From NCBI RefSeq assembly GCF_048087625.1, contig NZ_CP159805.1, positions 1,364,001 through 1,428,000 on the forward strand: a DNA stretch of 64,000 nt. The letters are read 5' to 3'. The notes under the pieces were generated by a model. The model did not search any database. It was not told the origin of the DNA and was given only the letters and a program-made list of their open reading frames with translations. A program made the position numbers and the translations under genes. Shown here piece after piece: positions 23,449-33,800 of this stretch. This DNA comes from Pseudothioglobus sp905182815. Lineage in GTDB: Bacteria > Pseudomonadota > Gammaproteobacteria > PS1 > Pseudothioglobaceae. Every line of letters starts with the position of its first letter. Position 1 is the stretch's first letter.

Positions 23449-25410
23449 TTAACTAAAAAATGAATAATCTGAGGCAATAAGAACCCACCCCAAAACAAAC
23501 ATCAAACTAATGATCATAAAAAATGCATAGTGATAGACATACCCAGTTTGAACTGGTCGAATAAAAGCGCCTACGTAACGAGCGAATCTAGCACTTCCAT
23601 TAACCAAAAGCTGATCAATGATTGCCATATCTGAAATTTTCCACAACAGATTACCAATTTTCAGTGATCCACGAACAAAGACAATTTCATTAAATCGATC
23701 AAAACCATACAAAGAATTCAACACATAATTAATACGTTTGAATTTACTCTGAATTAGGTCTGCCCAGTCAGTTCGATATATGCAGAAAACCCATGCTGTC
23801 AAACCACCACCAACCATCATCCAGAATGGAAGTGTCATGACTGAATGCGTTATTAAAGAGAACGCTGAATGAAAGTGATCCTCAAGTTTTGAAACGGCAA
23901 GATGAGAAGAATCAATAAAAATTCCGTTTTCTAGCCACCCACCAAAAAGCATCGGCTCAATTGTAAAATACCCAATCAATACAGATGGTATCGCTAGTAA
24001 TATTAAAGGAACCGTAATTGATGGAGCTGTCTCATGAACATGCTCTTCAGTATGACTATCAAGCCTTGACTCACCATGAAACACTAAAAATAATAGTCGT
24101 AAACTATAAAAAGCGGTAATGAATACGCCCAGCACAACTGCAAAATAAACCCACCCAGCAAAAGGTAGGTCCGAATAATGAACGGCCTCAATTATCATAT
24201 CTTTTGAATAAAACCCTGCGAAGCCAGGAAAGCCGATCAGAGCTAAAGTACCTAAAAGAGAAGTAACGTAGGTTATTGGCATTTTCTTTCTTAGGCCGCC
24301 CATTTTTCGAATATCTTGTTCATGATGAAGTGCAACAATTACTGATCCAGCTGCTAAAAAAAGCAAAGCTTTGAAGAAGGCGTGAGTCATTAAGTGAAAA
24401 ATTGCAACTGAGTAGGCGCTTACTCCTAGAGCAACAGTCATATAGCCAAGCTGAGAGAGTGTGGAATAAGCAACAACTTTCTTTATATCATTTTGAACAA
24501 TGCCTAGTAAACCCATAAATAGGGCTGTTATGGCTCCTATTACCATGACTACTGTTAGTGCAACATCACTTAACTCAAATAAGGGTGACATTCTGGAAAC
24601 CATAAAGATACCAGCCGTTACCATTGTTGCCGCATGAATCAAAGCAGAGATCGGAGTGGGGCCTTCCATTGAGCCAGGCAGCCAAACATGCAGAGGAACC
24701 TGTGCTGATTTGCCCATTGCTCCTACAAAAAGTAGAAGGCAGACTACCGTTATAGCAGAGACGCCTCCAAATAAAGTTTGTCCAATAATTTGATCTTTTT
24801 GACTGAATGTTTCGGCGTAATCTAAAGTACCAAAAAACATCAGGACCATTGCAATTCCTAAAAGAAAACCAAAGTCACCAACCCGGTTCACGAGAAAAGC
24901 TTTTAAGTTAGCCTGAACTGCTGATTCCTTATGGTGCCAAAATCCAATTAAAAGATAGGAAACCAGACCAACAGCCTCCCAGCCAAAGAATAGCTGCATA
25001 AAGTTATTTGAAATTACAAGTGTAAACATTGCAAAAGTAAATAGGGATATGTAGCTAAAAAATTTAGTGTATCCCTTATCATCATGCATATAACCTATAG
25101 TGTAGATGTGCACCATTAGTGAAACAAATGAAACCACCACCAACATCAGAGCGGTCAAGTTATCAACTAAAAAGCCGACACTAATATTGAGTCCTCCCAT
25201 TTGCATCCATGTATAGATGTTCTGATTAAAAATTTCACCATCATTTAGAACGTGATGATTAAAAACATATAGTGATAGTGCGGTAGAGATTGCTACCCCT
25301 AGAATCGTAATTGAATGCGAAGCTTTTCGTCCGAGTCTATTCCCAGCAAGTCCAACTATGATTGAACCAATTAGGGGCGCTAGTACAATTGTAGAATAAA
25401 TATTAAGCAT
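23449..25410 (-). CDS. nuoL: NADH-quinone oxidoreductase subunit L
   Basis: Distal antiporter-like subunit of complex I with the long lateral helix at its C-terminus; 653 aa, a normal length. Landmarks: FFGWEAVGLVSYLLIGFW (conserved Glu), KSAQVPLHVWLPGSMEGPTP and ALIHAATMVTAGIFMVSRM. A His/Glu-rich linker (HTEEHVHE) lies near residue 450. Two bases separate it from nuoK. Confidence 0.97.
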   Translation of the reverse strand: MLNIYSTIVLAPLIGSIIVGLAGNRLGRKASHSITILGVAISTALSLYVFNHHVLNDGEIFNQNIYTWMQMGGLNISVGFLVDNLTALMLVVVSFVSLMVHIYTIGYMHDDKGYTKFFSYISLFTFAMFTLVISNNFMQLFFGWEAVGLVSYLLIGFWHHKESAVQANLKAFLVNRVGDFGFLLGIAMVLMFFGTLDYAETFSQKDQIIGQTLFGGVSAITVVCLLLFVGAMGKSAQVPLHVWLPGSMEGPTPISALIHAATMVTAGIFMVSRMSPLFELSDVALTVVMVIGAITALFMGLLGIVQNDIKKVVAYSTLSQLGYMTVALGVSAYSVAIFHLMTHAFFKALLFLAAGSVIVALHHEQDIRKMGGLRKKMPITYVTSLLGTLALIGFPGFAGFYSKDMIIEAVHYSDLPFAGWVYFAVVLGVFITAFYSLRLLFLVFHGESRLDSHTEEHVHETAPSITVPLILLAIPSVLIGYFTIEPMLFGGWLENGIFIDSSHLAVSKLEDHFHSAFSLITHSVMTLPFWMMVGGGLTAWVFCIYRTDWADLIQSKFKRINYVLNSLYGFDRFNEIVFVRGSLKIGNLLWKISDMAIIDQLLVNGSARFARYVGAFIRPVQTGYVYHYAFFMIISLMFVLGWVLIASDYSFFS

Positions 25411-25412
25411 AG

Positions 25413-25718
25413 CTACCCTTTCAACGTATTAGTTACATCAATATCAATCGAGCCACGACTTCTAAACATCAGCGTGAGGATTGCAAGACCTATAGCCACT
25501 TCAGCAGCAGCAACTGTCAAAATAAAGAATACAAATATTTGTCCAGCAAGGTCACCGCCATAATATGAAAAGGCAATAAAATTAGTATTAACTGCAGCCA
25601 AAATTAACTCGACACACATCAAAAGCATAATGATATTAGTTCTGTTAATAAAGATTCCAGCTAGACCGATACAAAAAACTATTGAGCTCAGAATTAGGTA
25701 ATCAGATAGTGCTATCAT
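25413..25718 (-). CDS. nuoK: NADH-quinone oxidoreductase subunit K
   Basis: Small membrane subunit of complex I (101 aa, three TM helices). The two buried glutamates are visible in MLMCVELILAAVN and in the AAAEVAIGLAIL segment. Its ATG overlaps the nuoJ stop by four bases and nuoL starts two bases after its stop. Confidence 0.97.
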   Translation of the reverse strand: MIALSDYLILSSIVFCIGLAGIFINRTNIIMLLMCVELILAAVNTNFIAFSYYGGDLAGQIFVFFILTVAAAEVAIGLAILTLMFRSRGSIDIDVTNTLKG

Positions 25719-26329
25719 TTTGACTCCTTTGCTGACTTTGGCTTAATAGAGGCCATTCTCATTCTATCTTTTGCCTGAACATTAATTTGCTCTGAAATAT
25801 CTTGCTTTTTGCTTCTAGATTCATTTCGATGAACAAGAGTAATTGCTGCAATAATTGCGATTAAAAGAAGTATTGCTGCTAATTCAAAAGGGTACACATA
25901 AACTGTATAAAGCTGCTCTGCAATGGCAGTAATATTGCTATATGAAGCGTCATGCTTTTCTGGAACACCCGTCATTGCTAGATCAAACTGACCAGCATTA
26001 AGGACTAGCACCATTTGCGCAATCACAATTATAGATACAAAAATTCCCAATGGCAGATAGCGCGTGAACTGAGCTCGAAGGGTAGATTTATCGGTATCAA
26101 GCATCTTAATAACGAACATAAATAACACCATAACGGCGCCGACATAAATTAATATAAGTGTAATTGCTAGAAACTCTGCTTCAAGAAGCAACCATAAGCT
26201 AGCAGCACTAAAAAAAGTTAGTATTAAGAATAAAGCAGCCTTTGCAGTATTCCTTGATGTAATCATCATTATCGAGCTAACGATAAAGAAAAAGGAGAAG
26301 ACATAAAATAAAATTGATGAAAATTCCAT
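25715..26329 (-). CDS. nuoJ: NADH-quinone oxidoreductase subunit J
   Basis: Membrane subunit of complex I, 204 aa, five hydrophobic segments. The conserved TM3 element LILIYVGAVMVLFMFVIKML, with its pi-bulge Tyr-Val-Gly, is intact. A charged tail after about residue 170 (HRNESRSKKQD onwards) is cytoplasmic. Nine bases after nuoI; overlaps nuoK by four. Confidence 0.96.
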   Translation of the reverse strand: MEFSSILFYVFSFFFIVSSIMMITSRNTAKAALFLILTFFSAASLWLLLEAEFLAITLILIYVGAVMVLFMFVIKMLDTDKSTLRAQFTRYLPLGIFVSIIVIAQMVLVLNAGQFDLAMTGVPEKHDASYSNITAIAEQLYTVYVYPFELAAILLLIAIIAAITLVHRNESRSKKQDISEQINVQAKDRMRMASIKPKSAKESK

Positions 26330-26338
26330 AGCTACCTA

Positions 26339-26830
26339 TTATTTATATTTAGAGTCTTCAAGTCTGGCTTTGCTAATCTCTTTTTCATTCTCATCGCCAA
26401 TAGCCAAAAGCCCTTTTTTATCAATAATGCTTCCCTCTCTTGACTCAAACGCATAATCAAAAATATGAGTCTCTACAATGGCATCAACGGGGCATGCTTC
26501 TTCACAGAAGCCGCAAAAAATACATTTAAAAAGATCAATATCATATTGAGTTGTTCGGCGAGTACCATCTTCTCTCATTTCAGAATCAATAGTTATCGCA
26601 TTTGCTGGACATACCGCCTCACAAAGCTTACAAGCGATACACCTTTCCTCTCCATTTGGGTAGCGACGAAGAGCATGAAGGCCTCTGAATCTGGGTGAAA
26701 TTGGCGTTCGCTCTTCTGGGAACTGAACCGTAATATTGTTATTTAAAAATTCTTTACCAGTCACTTTAAGGCCAGTTCGTAGCTCGCCTAAACCAAAATC
26801 TTTTACTAGTTTTTTAACTTTTTTTATCAT
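26339..26830 (-). CDS. nuoI: NADH-quinone oxidoreductase subunit I
   Basis: Peripheral-arm subunit with two 4Fe-4S clusters (N6a and N6b): ERCIACKLCEAVCPANAI and FKCIFCGFCEEACPVDAI, each with the CxxCxxCxxxCP spacing. RFRGLHALRRYPNGEER precedes the first cluster as in other NuoI proteins. 163 aa, normal length. The clusters hand electrons to N2 in NuoB. Confidence 0.97.
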   Translation of the reverse strand: MIKKVKKLVKDFGLGELRTGLKVTGKEFLNNNITVQFPEERTPISPRFRGLHALRRYPNGEERCIACKLCEAVCPANAITIDSEMREDGTRRTTQYDIDLFKCIFCGFCEEACPVDAIVETHIFDYAFESREGSIIDKKGLLAIGDENEKEISKARLEDSKYK

Positions 26831-26842
26831 ATCTTTTTCTCC

Positions 26843-27910
26843 TTAAAACCAAGGTCCTATATGAAGCTGTGTCATCAATGCAACCACAAAGATCCACACA
26901 ATCGTTAAGGGTAAGAAAATTTTCCAACATAAACGCATAATCTGATCGTACCTAAACCTTGGAAAGGAAGCACGAATCCAAAAATATAAAAATAAAAAGA
27001 AACTCATCTTAAAGAGTAGCCAGAATAAATCAGGAACAAACTCAAACCAACCCTCAAGAAGAGGTATACCTTCGAATGGTGAATGCCATCCGCCAAAAAA
27101 TAATAAAACTGCCAGCATAGCCATAAAAATCATGTTGAAATATTCTGCCATAAAGAACAATGCAAAAGGCATTCCAGAATACTCAACATGCGTGCCACCA
27201 ACAATTTCTGACTCGCCCTCTACAACATCAAATGGTGCCCTATTTGTTTCAACTAAAGCCCCAATCCAAAAAACTATCATCATTGGGAATAGTGGAATCC
27301 AATACCAATTAAGTATCCCTCCAGCTTGTTTTTCTACAACAGTATTTAAATTAACAGAGCTTGCAATCATTACGACTGTTACAAGAACAAATCCAATTAC
27401 AAGTTCATAGGAAATCAGCAGAGCTGTGCTTCTTAAAGCTCCAAGAAGTGGATACTTAGAGTTAGATGCCCAGCCTGCAAGAACAATTCCGTAAACACCG
27501 ACTGAACCGATTGCCATAACATACAGCAAGCTCACATCAAGATTAGCAATATAAAAGCCTTCTCCAAATGGAACCACTGCCCAAACTGCTACTGCAGGAA
27601 CAAAGGCCAATACAGGCGCTAAAAGAAATAGATAAATGTTTGACTTAGTAGGAAAAATTATTTCCTTAAACATCATTTTAAAAACGTCAGCAAATGGTTG
27701 TAATAACCCTAATGGTCCCACCCTATTTGGACCAATTCTAAGCTGCATGAAGCCAATAACTTTGCGCTCAGCATAAGTCATGTATGCCATCGCAATTATT
27801 AATGGAAATATTAGGGCAAGGCCCTTGATTAAGATAATTATTACGTCTGCAAGTCCGCCACCAAACCAAGGAATTAAATTATGGATACTGTCTACTAATG
27901 ATTGCCACAT
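26843..27910 (-). CDS. nuoH: NADH-quinone oxidoreductase subunit H
   Basis: Membrane subunit forming the quinone chamber with NuoB and NuoD. Landmarks: YAERKVIGFMQLRIGPNRVGPLG, the loop ETNRAPFDVVEGESEIVGG with its acidic channel residues, and VEYSGMPFALFF. The ATG at 27910 (MWQSLVDSIHN) is preferred: GGAGG lies eight bases upstream, whereas a TTG two codons earlier would have only three bases of spacing. 355 aa. Confidence 0.96.
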   Translation of the reverse strand: MWQSLVDSIHNLIPWFGGGLADVIIILIKGLALIFPLIIAMAYMTYAERKVIGFMQLRIGPNRVGPLGLLQPFADVFKMMFKEIIFPTKSNIYLFLLAPVLAFVPAVAVWAVVPFGEGFYIANLDVSLLYVMAIGSVGVYGIVLAGWASNSKYPLLGALRSTALLISYELVIGFVLVTVVMIASSVNLNTVVEKQAGGILNWYWIPLFPMMIVFWIGALVETNRAPFDVVEGESEIVGGTHVEYSGMPFALFFMAEYFNMIFMAMLAVLLFFGGWHSPFEGIPLLEGWFEFVPDLFWLLFKMSFFLFLYFWIRASFPRFRYDQIMRLCWKIFLPLTIVWIFVVALMTQLHIGPWF

Positions 27911-27922
27911 AGTCAATACCTC

Positions 27923-30166
27923 CTATCCCTTTCTCGATTGATAAGTATGAACAAAGACACATCCATCAGCAACAGTTTCATTAATAGAAACTGGAACTCC
28001 ATGAAACAAATCACCACCTGAAAGCTTCAACTCTTTGGCCGTTACTAAAGAAATAAATGCAGCATTCATTTTTCCAATTGGTGTTTCTTGGAGAGATTTA
28101 GCTTTGCGAGTTACTCCATCGACTGCATAAGGCGAATACTGCCAATGAATTGCAATCTTAGAGTCATCAGTTGCTTTAGTATTCTTATCAACAATATCAT
28201 TATTTCCAATTGAAGTAATAGCAAGCGCTTCATCAGCTACTTGAGTTGAATCGGTATATTCAAAACCTTTGAACTCAAATAAATCTGCAAGAACTTTAAT
28301 AATTTTCCAGCCTGGTTTAGAGTCTCCTGGACCTTTAACTGAGGCGCTAAATGATTGAGCAATGCCATCAAAATTTATATGCGTACCTGAACTTTCATAA
28401 AAGCTAGCTAACGGTAATATTACATCAGAGTTCATTTGAGACGCTTCATCTTCAAAACTATTAAGTGAAACAACAAAGACATCATCTTTATTAAAAGTAT
28501 CGGCAGCTAATTTTGGGTTAATAAAGTCATAGTTCAAATCAACGTCCATCAGTATAAATGCTTTAGTATTTTCAGAAAGCATTGAGGTTGCATTTTTTCC
28601 TTTATTAGAAGGCTTAAATCCAACTTTTTCAGCAGATAATGAGTTTCCACTATGGCTTAAGTTGGCAATTTTTGCATTCGCAAGCGTTGCAATTTCAGAA
28701 ATAATATTCATAATATCTGAAGAAGATATATTGCTATTTACGTGCTCGCCTATAACAATCACTGGCCTTTCTGCAGTAATTAAGTCATCTGCAATTTTAT
28801 TTTGACTATCGTCAACTGTGATCTTAGATAAGTGCTTTGGAGCAGTAGTCTTAGTTTTGTCATGAAGAGACTTGAGGACAGACTGAAGCATTAATACAGT
28901 TTTTTGCGGAGAAGATAAAACTTCCAAATTAGTCCGATAGTTAAAGTCAAAATTTTTATTATTAATCGTATTAACCGAGGCGCCATTTAAAGTTGCCTTT
29001 CTAATACGATGATTGATCATTGGTTGCTCTAATCGAAGGTATGAATTAACAATTAAAGCGTGGTCTATTGATTCCATTTCAGATAAAGAAATATTTGAAA
29101 GCATGGAACTTCCAATGCTTAGGTCTGCTTTATCTAAACGATAATCAATATTTTCTGAGCCAAAACTACGAGCTAATTTTTGCATCAAATAATATTCTTC
29201 TAGTGTTGAGTTTTTTGAAGCTAATACGCCCAATTGATTTGGATTTTGTGCATTTTTTTTCAGGCCACTAATCGCAAAATCAAGAGCAACCTCCCAACTG
29301 GCTTCCTGCCATTTATTATTCTTTTTAATTTTAGGGTGTAATGCTCGGCTTTCATGATTTAGTCCTTCGTATGAAAAGCGATCACGATCAGAAATCCAAG
29401 TTTCATTTATTAATTCATTATCTCTTGCAACAACTCTTTTAACCTTACCTCTGTAGGTTTGGGTATAAATATTTGAGCCTATTAAGTCATGCCTTGCAAT
29501 TGTTTCCACGGCATTCATTTGCCAGGTTCTGGCTTCATACCTAAATGGCTTTGAAGTTAAAGCACCAACTGGGCAAACGTCAATCATATTTCCAGAAAGC
29601 TCTGATTGAATACCTTCAGTTAAAAATGGCTCGATTTTTACGCCTTCACCCCTTCCAGTTCCACCCATTTCAACTATACCTGCAACTTCTGCGCCAAAAC
29701 GAACGCAGCGAGTACAGTGAATACATCGAGTCATGTCAGTTTGAATTAATGCACCAATACCTTTGTCTGCAACTATTCGTTTTCCTAAGTTAAATTTTGA
29801 AACATCTGTCCCATACTCCATTGCCACATCTTGAAGTTCGCACTCACCACCTTGGTCACATATTGGACAATCAAGAGGATGATTAATTAGTAAGAATTCC
29901 ATCACCGCTTTTTGTGCACTCTTAGCTTTATCATTTCTAGTATGAATTTTCATACCATTTGCAACAGGAGTAGAGCAAGCTGGCTGGGCTTTTGGAACAC
30001 CCTCAACATCAACTAAACACATCCTGCAGTTTGCTGCAACTGATAGCTTTTTATGGTAGCAAAAACGAGGTACATCAATACCTTCTCTATCCGCAATAGA
30101 AATAATAGAGTCGCCTTGATTAGCGAAAACTAATTTACCATCAATTTCAAATTCAATTTCAGACAA
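27923..30166 (-). CDS. nuoG: NADH-quinone oxidoreductase subunit G
   Basis: Large peripheral subunit carrying Fe-S clusters N1b, N4 and N5. The N-terminal 2Fe-2S domain has RFCYHKKLSVAANCRMCLVDVEG; then LDCPICDQGGECELQD (His/Cys cluster) and DMTRCIHCTRCVRFG; after about residue 220 comes the inactive molybdopterin oxidoreductase-like domain. I see no extra N7-type four-cysteine motif after GNMIDVCPVGALTSKPFR. A TTG at 30166 (giving SEIEFEIDGK) with an AGGAAGAGG sequence upstream is the likely start, overlapping nuoF by eight bases; another TTG lies five codons further upstream. About 747 aa. Confidence 0.93.
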   Translation of the reverse strand: MSEIEFEIDGKLVFANQGDSIISIADREGIDVPRFCYHKKLSVAANCRMCLVDVEGVPKAQPACSTPVANGMKIHTRNDKAKSAQKAVMEFLLINHPLDCPICDQGGECELQDVAMEYGTDVSKFNLGKRIVADKGIGALIQTDMTRCIHCTRCVRFGAEVAGIVEMGGTGRGEGVKIEPFLTEGIQSELSGNMIDVCPVGALTSKPFRYEARTWQMNAVETIARHDLIGSNIYTQTYRGKVKRVVARDNELINETWISDRDRFSYEGLNHESRALHPKIKKNNKWQEASWEVALDFAISGLKKNAQNPNQLGVLASKNSTLEEYYLMQKLARSFGSENIDYRLDKADLSIGSSMLSNISLSEMESIDHALIVNSYLRLEQPMINHRIRKATLNGASVNTINNKNFDFNYRTNLEVLSSPQKTVLMLQSVLKSLHDKTKTTAPKHLSKITVDDSQNKIADDLITAERPVIVIGEHVNSNISSSDIMNIISEIATLANAKIANLSHSGNSLSAEKVGFKPSNKGKNATSMLSENTKAFILMDVDLNYDFINPKLAADTFNKDDVFVVSLNSFEDEASQMNSDVILPLASFYESSGTHINFDGIAQSFSASVKGPGDSKPGWKIIKVLADLFEFKGFEYTDSTQVADEALAITSIGNNDIVDKNTKATDDSKIAIHWQYSPYAVDGVTRKAKSLQETPIGKMNAAFISLVTAKELKLSGGDLFHGVPVSINETVADGCVFVHTYQSRKG

Positions 30167-31460
30167 TTGCCTCTTCCTCAATTAAATTATGCTCACTTTC
30201 TACGATACTTCTACCATGCTTAATATAGTATTCAAACTCATGTCTAAAATGTCTTATAAAGCTCTCAACTGGGGTTGCCGCTGCGTCACCAAGGGCGCAA
30301 ATAGTGTTGCCACTTATTTTCTCTCCAACTGAAACAAGCAAGTCTAAATCTTCATTTTTTCCATTACCATCTAAAATGCGCTGCAATACTCTATAGAGCC
30401 AACCCGTACCTTCACGACAAGGAGTACACTGTCCACAAGACTCATCATAATAAAAGTGAGCTAATCGTGTTAGGGTTTTAACCATGCATGTAGTGTCATC
30501 CATTATGATTACTGAGCCTGCACCAAGCATTGAGCCGGCATTTGCAATACTGTCATAATCCATTGTCATATTCATTGCAATATCTGCTGACAAAAGTGGA
30601 GTCGACGAGCCACCTGGAATAACTGCTTTGAGAGTTCTTCCTTCTTTAAGGCCACCAGCTAACTCTAACAGCTTACTAAAAGGCGTACCCATTGGCACTT
30701 CAAAATTAGCAGGATTCTTTACATTACCTGTAACTGAGAAACACTTTGTACCGCCCGAATTTTCAACCCCTAAATCAGCAAACCACTGCCCACCTCGAGT
30801 TAAAATTTCTGGAACATTAGCAAATGTCTCAGTATTATTAATGGTTGTTGGCTTACCATATAACCCAACATTTGCTGGAAAAGGAGGCTTAAATCTTGGC
30901 TGACCTTTTTTGCCTTCAAGAGACTCTAATAATGCAGTTTCTTCTCCGCATATATAAGCTCCAGCACCTAAATGAGTATATAAATCAAAACTAACCGCAC
31001 TCCCCTGAATACTCTTACCAAGTAACCCTGCATCATAAGCATCCTTTAAAGCTTCTTCAAAACGGTAATAGGGCTCCATGAACTCGCCACGAATATAATT
31101 ATAGCCAACAGTTGCATTCATTACGAAGCCTGCAATAGCCATCCCCTCAATTACAGAATGAGGATTGTATCTAAGAATATCTCGATCATGACAAGTGCCC
31201 GGCTCACCTTCATCAGAATTACAAACTACATATTTTTGTCCTTCTTGATTGCGAGGCATAAAACTCCACTTCAAGCCAGTTGGAAAACCTGCTCCGCCTC
31301 GTCCTCTTAATCCTGATGTTTTTAATTCAGCAAGAATATCCTCAGGAGTTAAGTCTCCATTAAGAATTTTTCTCCAAACTTTATAACCACCTGTTGATTC
31401 ATAGGTTGCAAAACTTGCTGGGTTTTTTTTATCTAAGTTTTTAAAGCAGACTTCATTCAT
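30159..31460 (-). CDS. nuoF: NADH-quinone oxidoreductase subunit F
   Basis: NADH- and FMN-binding subunit of complex I, 433 aa. NADH site GLRGRGGAGFPTGLKWSF (residues 50-67), FMN site around AYICGEETALLESLEG, and the N3 4Fe-4S cluster ESCGQCTPCREG with its fourth cysteine in the later GNTICALGDAA. Overlaps nuoE by four bases. Confidence 0.97.
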   Translation of the reverse strand: MNEVCFKNLDKKNPASFATYESTGGYKVWRKILNGDLTPEDILAELKTSGLRGRGGAGFPTGLKWSFMPRNQEGQKYVVCNSDEGEPGTCHDRDILRYNPHSVIEGMAIAGFVMNATVGYNYIRGEFMEPYYRFEEALKDAYDAGLLGKSIQGSAVSFDLYTHLGAGAYICGEETALLESLEGKKGQPRFKPPFPANVGLYGKPTTINNTETFANVPEILTRGGQWFADLGVENSGGTKCFSVTGNVKNPANFEVPMGTPFSKLLELAGGLKEGRTLKAVIPGGSSTPLLSADIAMNMTMDYDSIANAGSMLGAGSVIIMDDTTCMVKTLTRLAHFYYDESCGQCTPCREGTGWLYRVLQRILDGNGKNEDLDLLVSVGEKISGNTICALGDAAATPVESFIRHFRHEFEYYIKHGRSIVESEHNLIEEEAIV

Positions 31461-31930
31461 TTTAAATTATCCAAAATATTATCTAATTTACTCGGCGTTA
31501 AATGTTCATGGTATTGATCACCAATCTGACACATTGGACCTCCAACACAGGCACCCAAACACTCAACTTTCTTAACACTTACCAGACCATCCTTACTTAC
31601 CTCACCAGTCTTTACTTCTAACTTTTGCTCAAGATATGAGATTAGCTCATCTGAGCCATTAAGCATGCAAGAAATGTTGTGACAGAATCTAATAATGTGC
31701 TTGCCGACTGGTTTATGGTTATAGTTCTCATAAAAAGTTGCAACCTCTTGGACGCTAATGCATGGCATTTGAAGGTGATCAGCAACCTCTTGCATTAATT
31801 CGCCCGTCAAGCTCCCATTATTTTCATTCTGAACAATTGTTAGTGCCTGCATTACGGCTGAACTTTGCCTTCCCTCTGGATATTTTGTTACCCAAAAATC
31901 AATTTCTTTTTTTGCTTGATCAGAAATCAT
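31457..31930 (-). CDS. nuoE: NADH-quinone oxidoreductase subunit E
   Basis: Thioredoxin-fold 2Fe-2S subunit (cluster N1a), 157 aa. Four cysteines with the family spacing: RFCHNISCMLNG and VECLGACVGGP. It overlaps nuoD by four bases upstream and nuoF by four downstream. Confidence 0.97.
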   Translation of the reverse strand: MISDQAKKEIDFWVTKYPEGRQSSAVMQALTIVQNENNGSLTGELMQEVADHLQMPCISVQEVATFYENYNHKPVGKHIIRFCHNISCMLNGSDELISYLEQKLEVKTGEVSKDGLVSVKKVECLGACVGGPMCQIGDQYHEHLTPSKLDNILDNLK

Positions 31931-33180
31931 CTATCAACCTCCCCAAAAACAATATCTTGAGAACCAATAATGGTCACTACATCTGAAAGCATATGGCCCT
32001 TTGACATCTCGTCCATTGATGCAAGATGAGGAAATCCAGGTGCTCTAATTTTTACTCTGTACGGCTTATTGGCTCCATCTGAAACTAGATAAACTCCAAA
32101 CTCACCTTTGGGCGCCTCAACGGCTGTGTAACTCTCACCTTCGGGAATACAAAAACCTTCAGTAAATAATTTAAAGTGATGAATCAATGACTCCATATCA
32201 TCCTTCATAGCTTCACGGTTTGGAGGAGTAACTTTATGATCATCTGACATTACTGGTCCAGGGTTAGCTTTAAGCCATGCAACGCATTGATTTATAATTT
32301 TAGTTGATTGGCGCATCTCTTCCATTCGCACAAGGTATCGATCATAGCAATCACCAGTTACGCCAACTGGAACATCAAATTCTAATTTTTCATAAACTGA
32401 ATAGGGCTCATTTTTTCTAATATCCCACTCAACCCCAGAACCTCTAAGCATTGCTCCAGTAAATCCAAGTTGTTTTGCACGCTCAGCAGATACAATAGCA
32501 ATATTTACAAGCCTCTGCTTCCAAATCCTGTTATCAGTCAATAAGTCAGAGTATTGCTTAATACTTTTTGGGAAATTAATCGCAAAATCTTCAATAAAGT
32601 CTAGTAACGAGCCTTGGCGATTTCTATTAATCTCTTCAAGCTTTTTATCACTTCTTAACTTAGACTTTAGATATTGAGGCATCTTGTCTGGTAAGTCTCT
32701 ATAGACTCCACCTGGTCTATAGTAAGTTGCGTGCATTCTTGAGCCACTTACTGCCTCATAACAATCAATTAGAGCCTCTCGCTCACGAAAAGCGTACAAG
32801 AAAACACTCATAGCACCGACATCTAGTGCGTGAGTTCCAATCCACATTAGGTGATTCATGATTCGGGTAATTTCATCAAACATGACCCTTATATACTCAG
32901 CTCGCTCTGGAATTTTAAGGCCCAACATCTTTTCTATACCCATCACATAGGCATGCTCATTGCACATCATAGAGACGTAATCAAGGCGATCCATATATCC
33001 AATAGACTGGTTATAAGGTTTAGACTCTGCTAGTTTCTCGGTGCCTCTATGAAGAAGTCCAATATGAGGATCAGCACGTTCTACAACCTCACCATCAAGC
33101 TCAAGAATCAATCTAAGAACTCCATGAGCAGCAGGGTGCTGCGGTCCGAAATTAAGCGTGTAGTTTTTCATTTCAGACAT
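31927..33180 (-). CDS. nuoD: NADH-quinone oxidoreductase subunit D
   Basis: 49-kDa-type subunit lining the quinone site, 417 aa. NFGPQHPAAHGVLRLILELDGE at the N-terminus carries the conserved His loop; RADPHIGLLHRGTEKL, DRLDYVSMMCNEHAY and the C-terminal SQDIVFGEVDR are intact. NuoC and NuoD are separate genes here, unlike the fused NuoCD of enterobacteria. Two bases after nuoC. Confidence 0.97.
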   Translation of the reverse strand: MSEMKNYTLNFGPQHPAAHGVLRLILELDGEVVERADPHIGLLHRGTEKLAESKPYNQSIGYMDRLDYVSMMCNEHAYVMGIEKMLGLKIPERAEYIRVMFDEITRIMNHLMWIGTHALDVGAMSVFLYAFREREALIDCYEAVSGSRMHATYYRPGGVYRDLPDKMPQYLKSKLRSDKKLEEINRNRQGSLLDFIEDFAINFPKSIKQYSDLLTDNRIWKQRLVNIAIVSAERAKQLGFTGAMLRGSGVEWDIRKNEPYSVYEKLEFDVPVGVTGDCYDRYLVRMEEMRQSTKIINQCVAWLKANPGPVMSDDHKVTPPNREAMKDDMESLIHHFKLFTEGFCIPEGESYTAVEAPKGEFGVYLVSDGANKPYRVKIRAPGFPHLASMDEMSKGHMLSDVVTIIGSQDIVFGEVDR

Positions 33181-33182
33181 AG

Positions 33183-33797
33183 TTATTTCCTTATGACTCT
33201 GGGGACATTTATATTAGGCTCGATGCTTACAGGCTCATAAACTACCCTGCCTAGCTCTTCGTCATATCTCATCTCTACTTCACCAATCATTGGAAAATCT
33301 TTTCTTAGAGGGTGGCCAACAAAGCCATAGTCTGTCAGTATTCTTCTCAGATCATTATGGTTTTCAAACAAGATTCCAAACAAATCAAATGCTTCCCTTT
33401 CATACCAGTCAGCACAATTCCAAATTTTCGTTACAGATTTAATCATTAAGTTTTCTGAAGAGAGAACTGCTTTGACTCTTAACCTCTGATTGTCTGAGAC
33501 TGAAAGGAGATGGTAAACAACTCCGAAACGTTGATCTTTTTTATTTGATGATTTTAGTGCTTGGCGCGCCCTTCCAAAACCTGAAGAGCTGGCATTTCCA
33601 TTCCAATCTGACTCTCCATAGGTCAAGTAGTCAATTCCGCAAAGGTCAATCAAAATATCAAAATTAAAATCGTCACGTAATTGCGTGCAAACCTCAATGA
33701 CATTATCACTATTAATAACAAGCGTTAACTCGTCGAAAGACTCGCTTAGATTTTTCTTGCCAAAAGCTTTAGCTAAATTTTTCTTAAATTCTTTCAT
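33183..33797 (-). CDS. nuoC: NADH-quinone oxidoreductase subunit C
   Basis: 30-kDa-type peripheral subunit, 204 aa. The family signature WYEREAFDLFGILFENHNDLRRILTDYGFVGHPLRKDFP occupies residues 131-169. The C-terminus VYEPVSIEPNINVPRVIRK is usual for stand-alone NuoC. Three bases after nuoB and two before nuoD. Confidence 0.96.
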   Translation of the reverse strand: MKEFKKNLAKAFGKKNLSESFDELTLVINSDNVIEVCTQLRDDFNFDILIDLCGIDYLTYGESDWNGNASSSGFGRARQALKSSNKKDQRFGVVYHLLSVSDNQRLRVKAVLSSENLMIKSVTKIWNCADWYEREAFDLFGILFENHNDLRRILTDYGFVGHPLRKDFPMIGEVEMRYDEELGRVVYEPVSIEPNINVPRVIRK

Positions 33798-33800
33798 AAC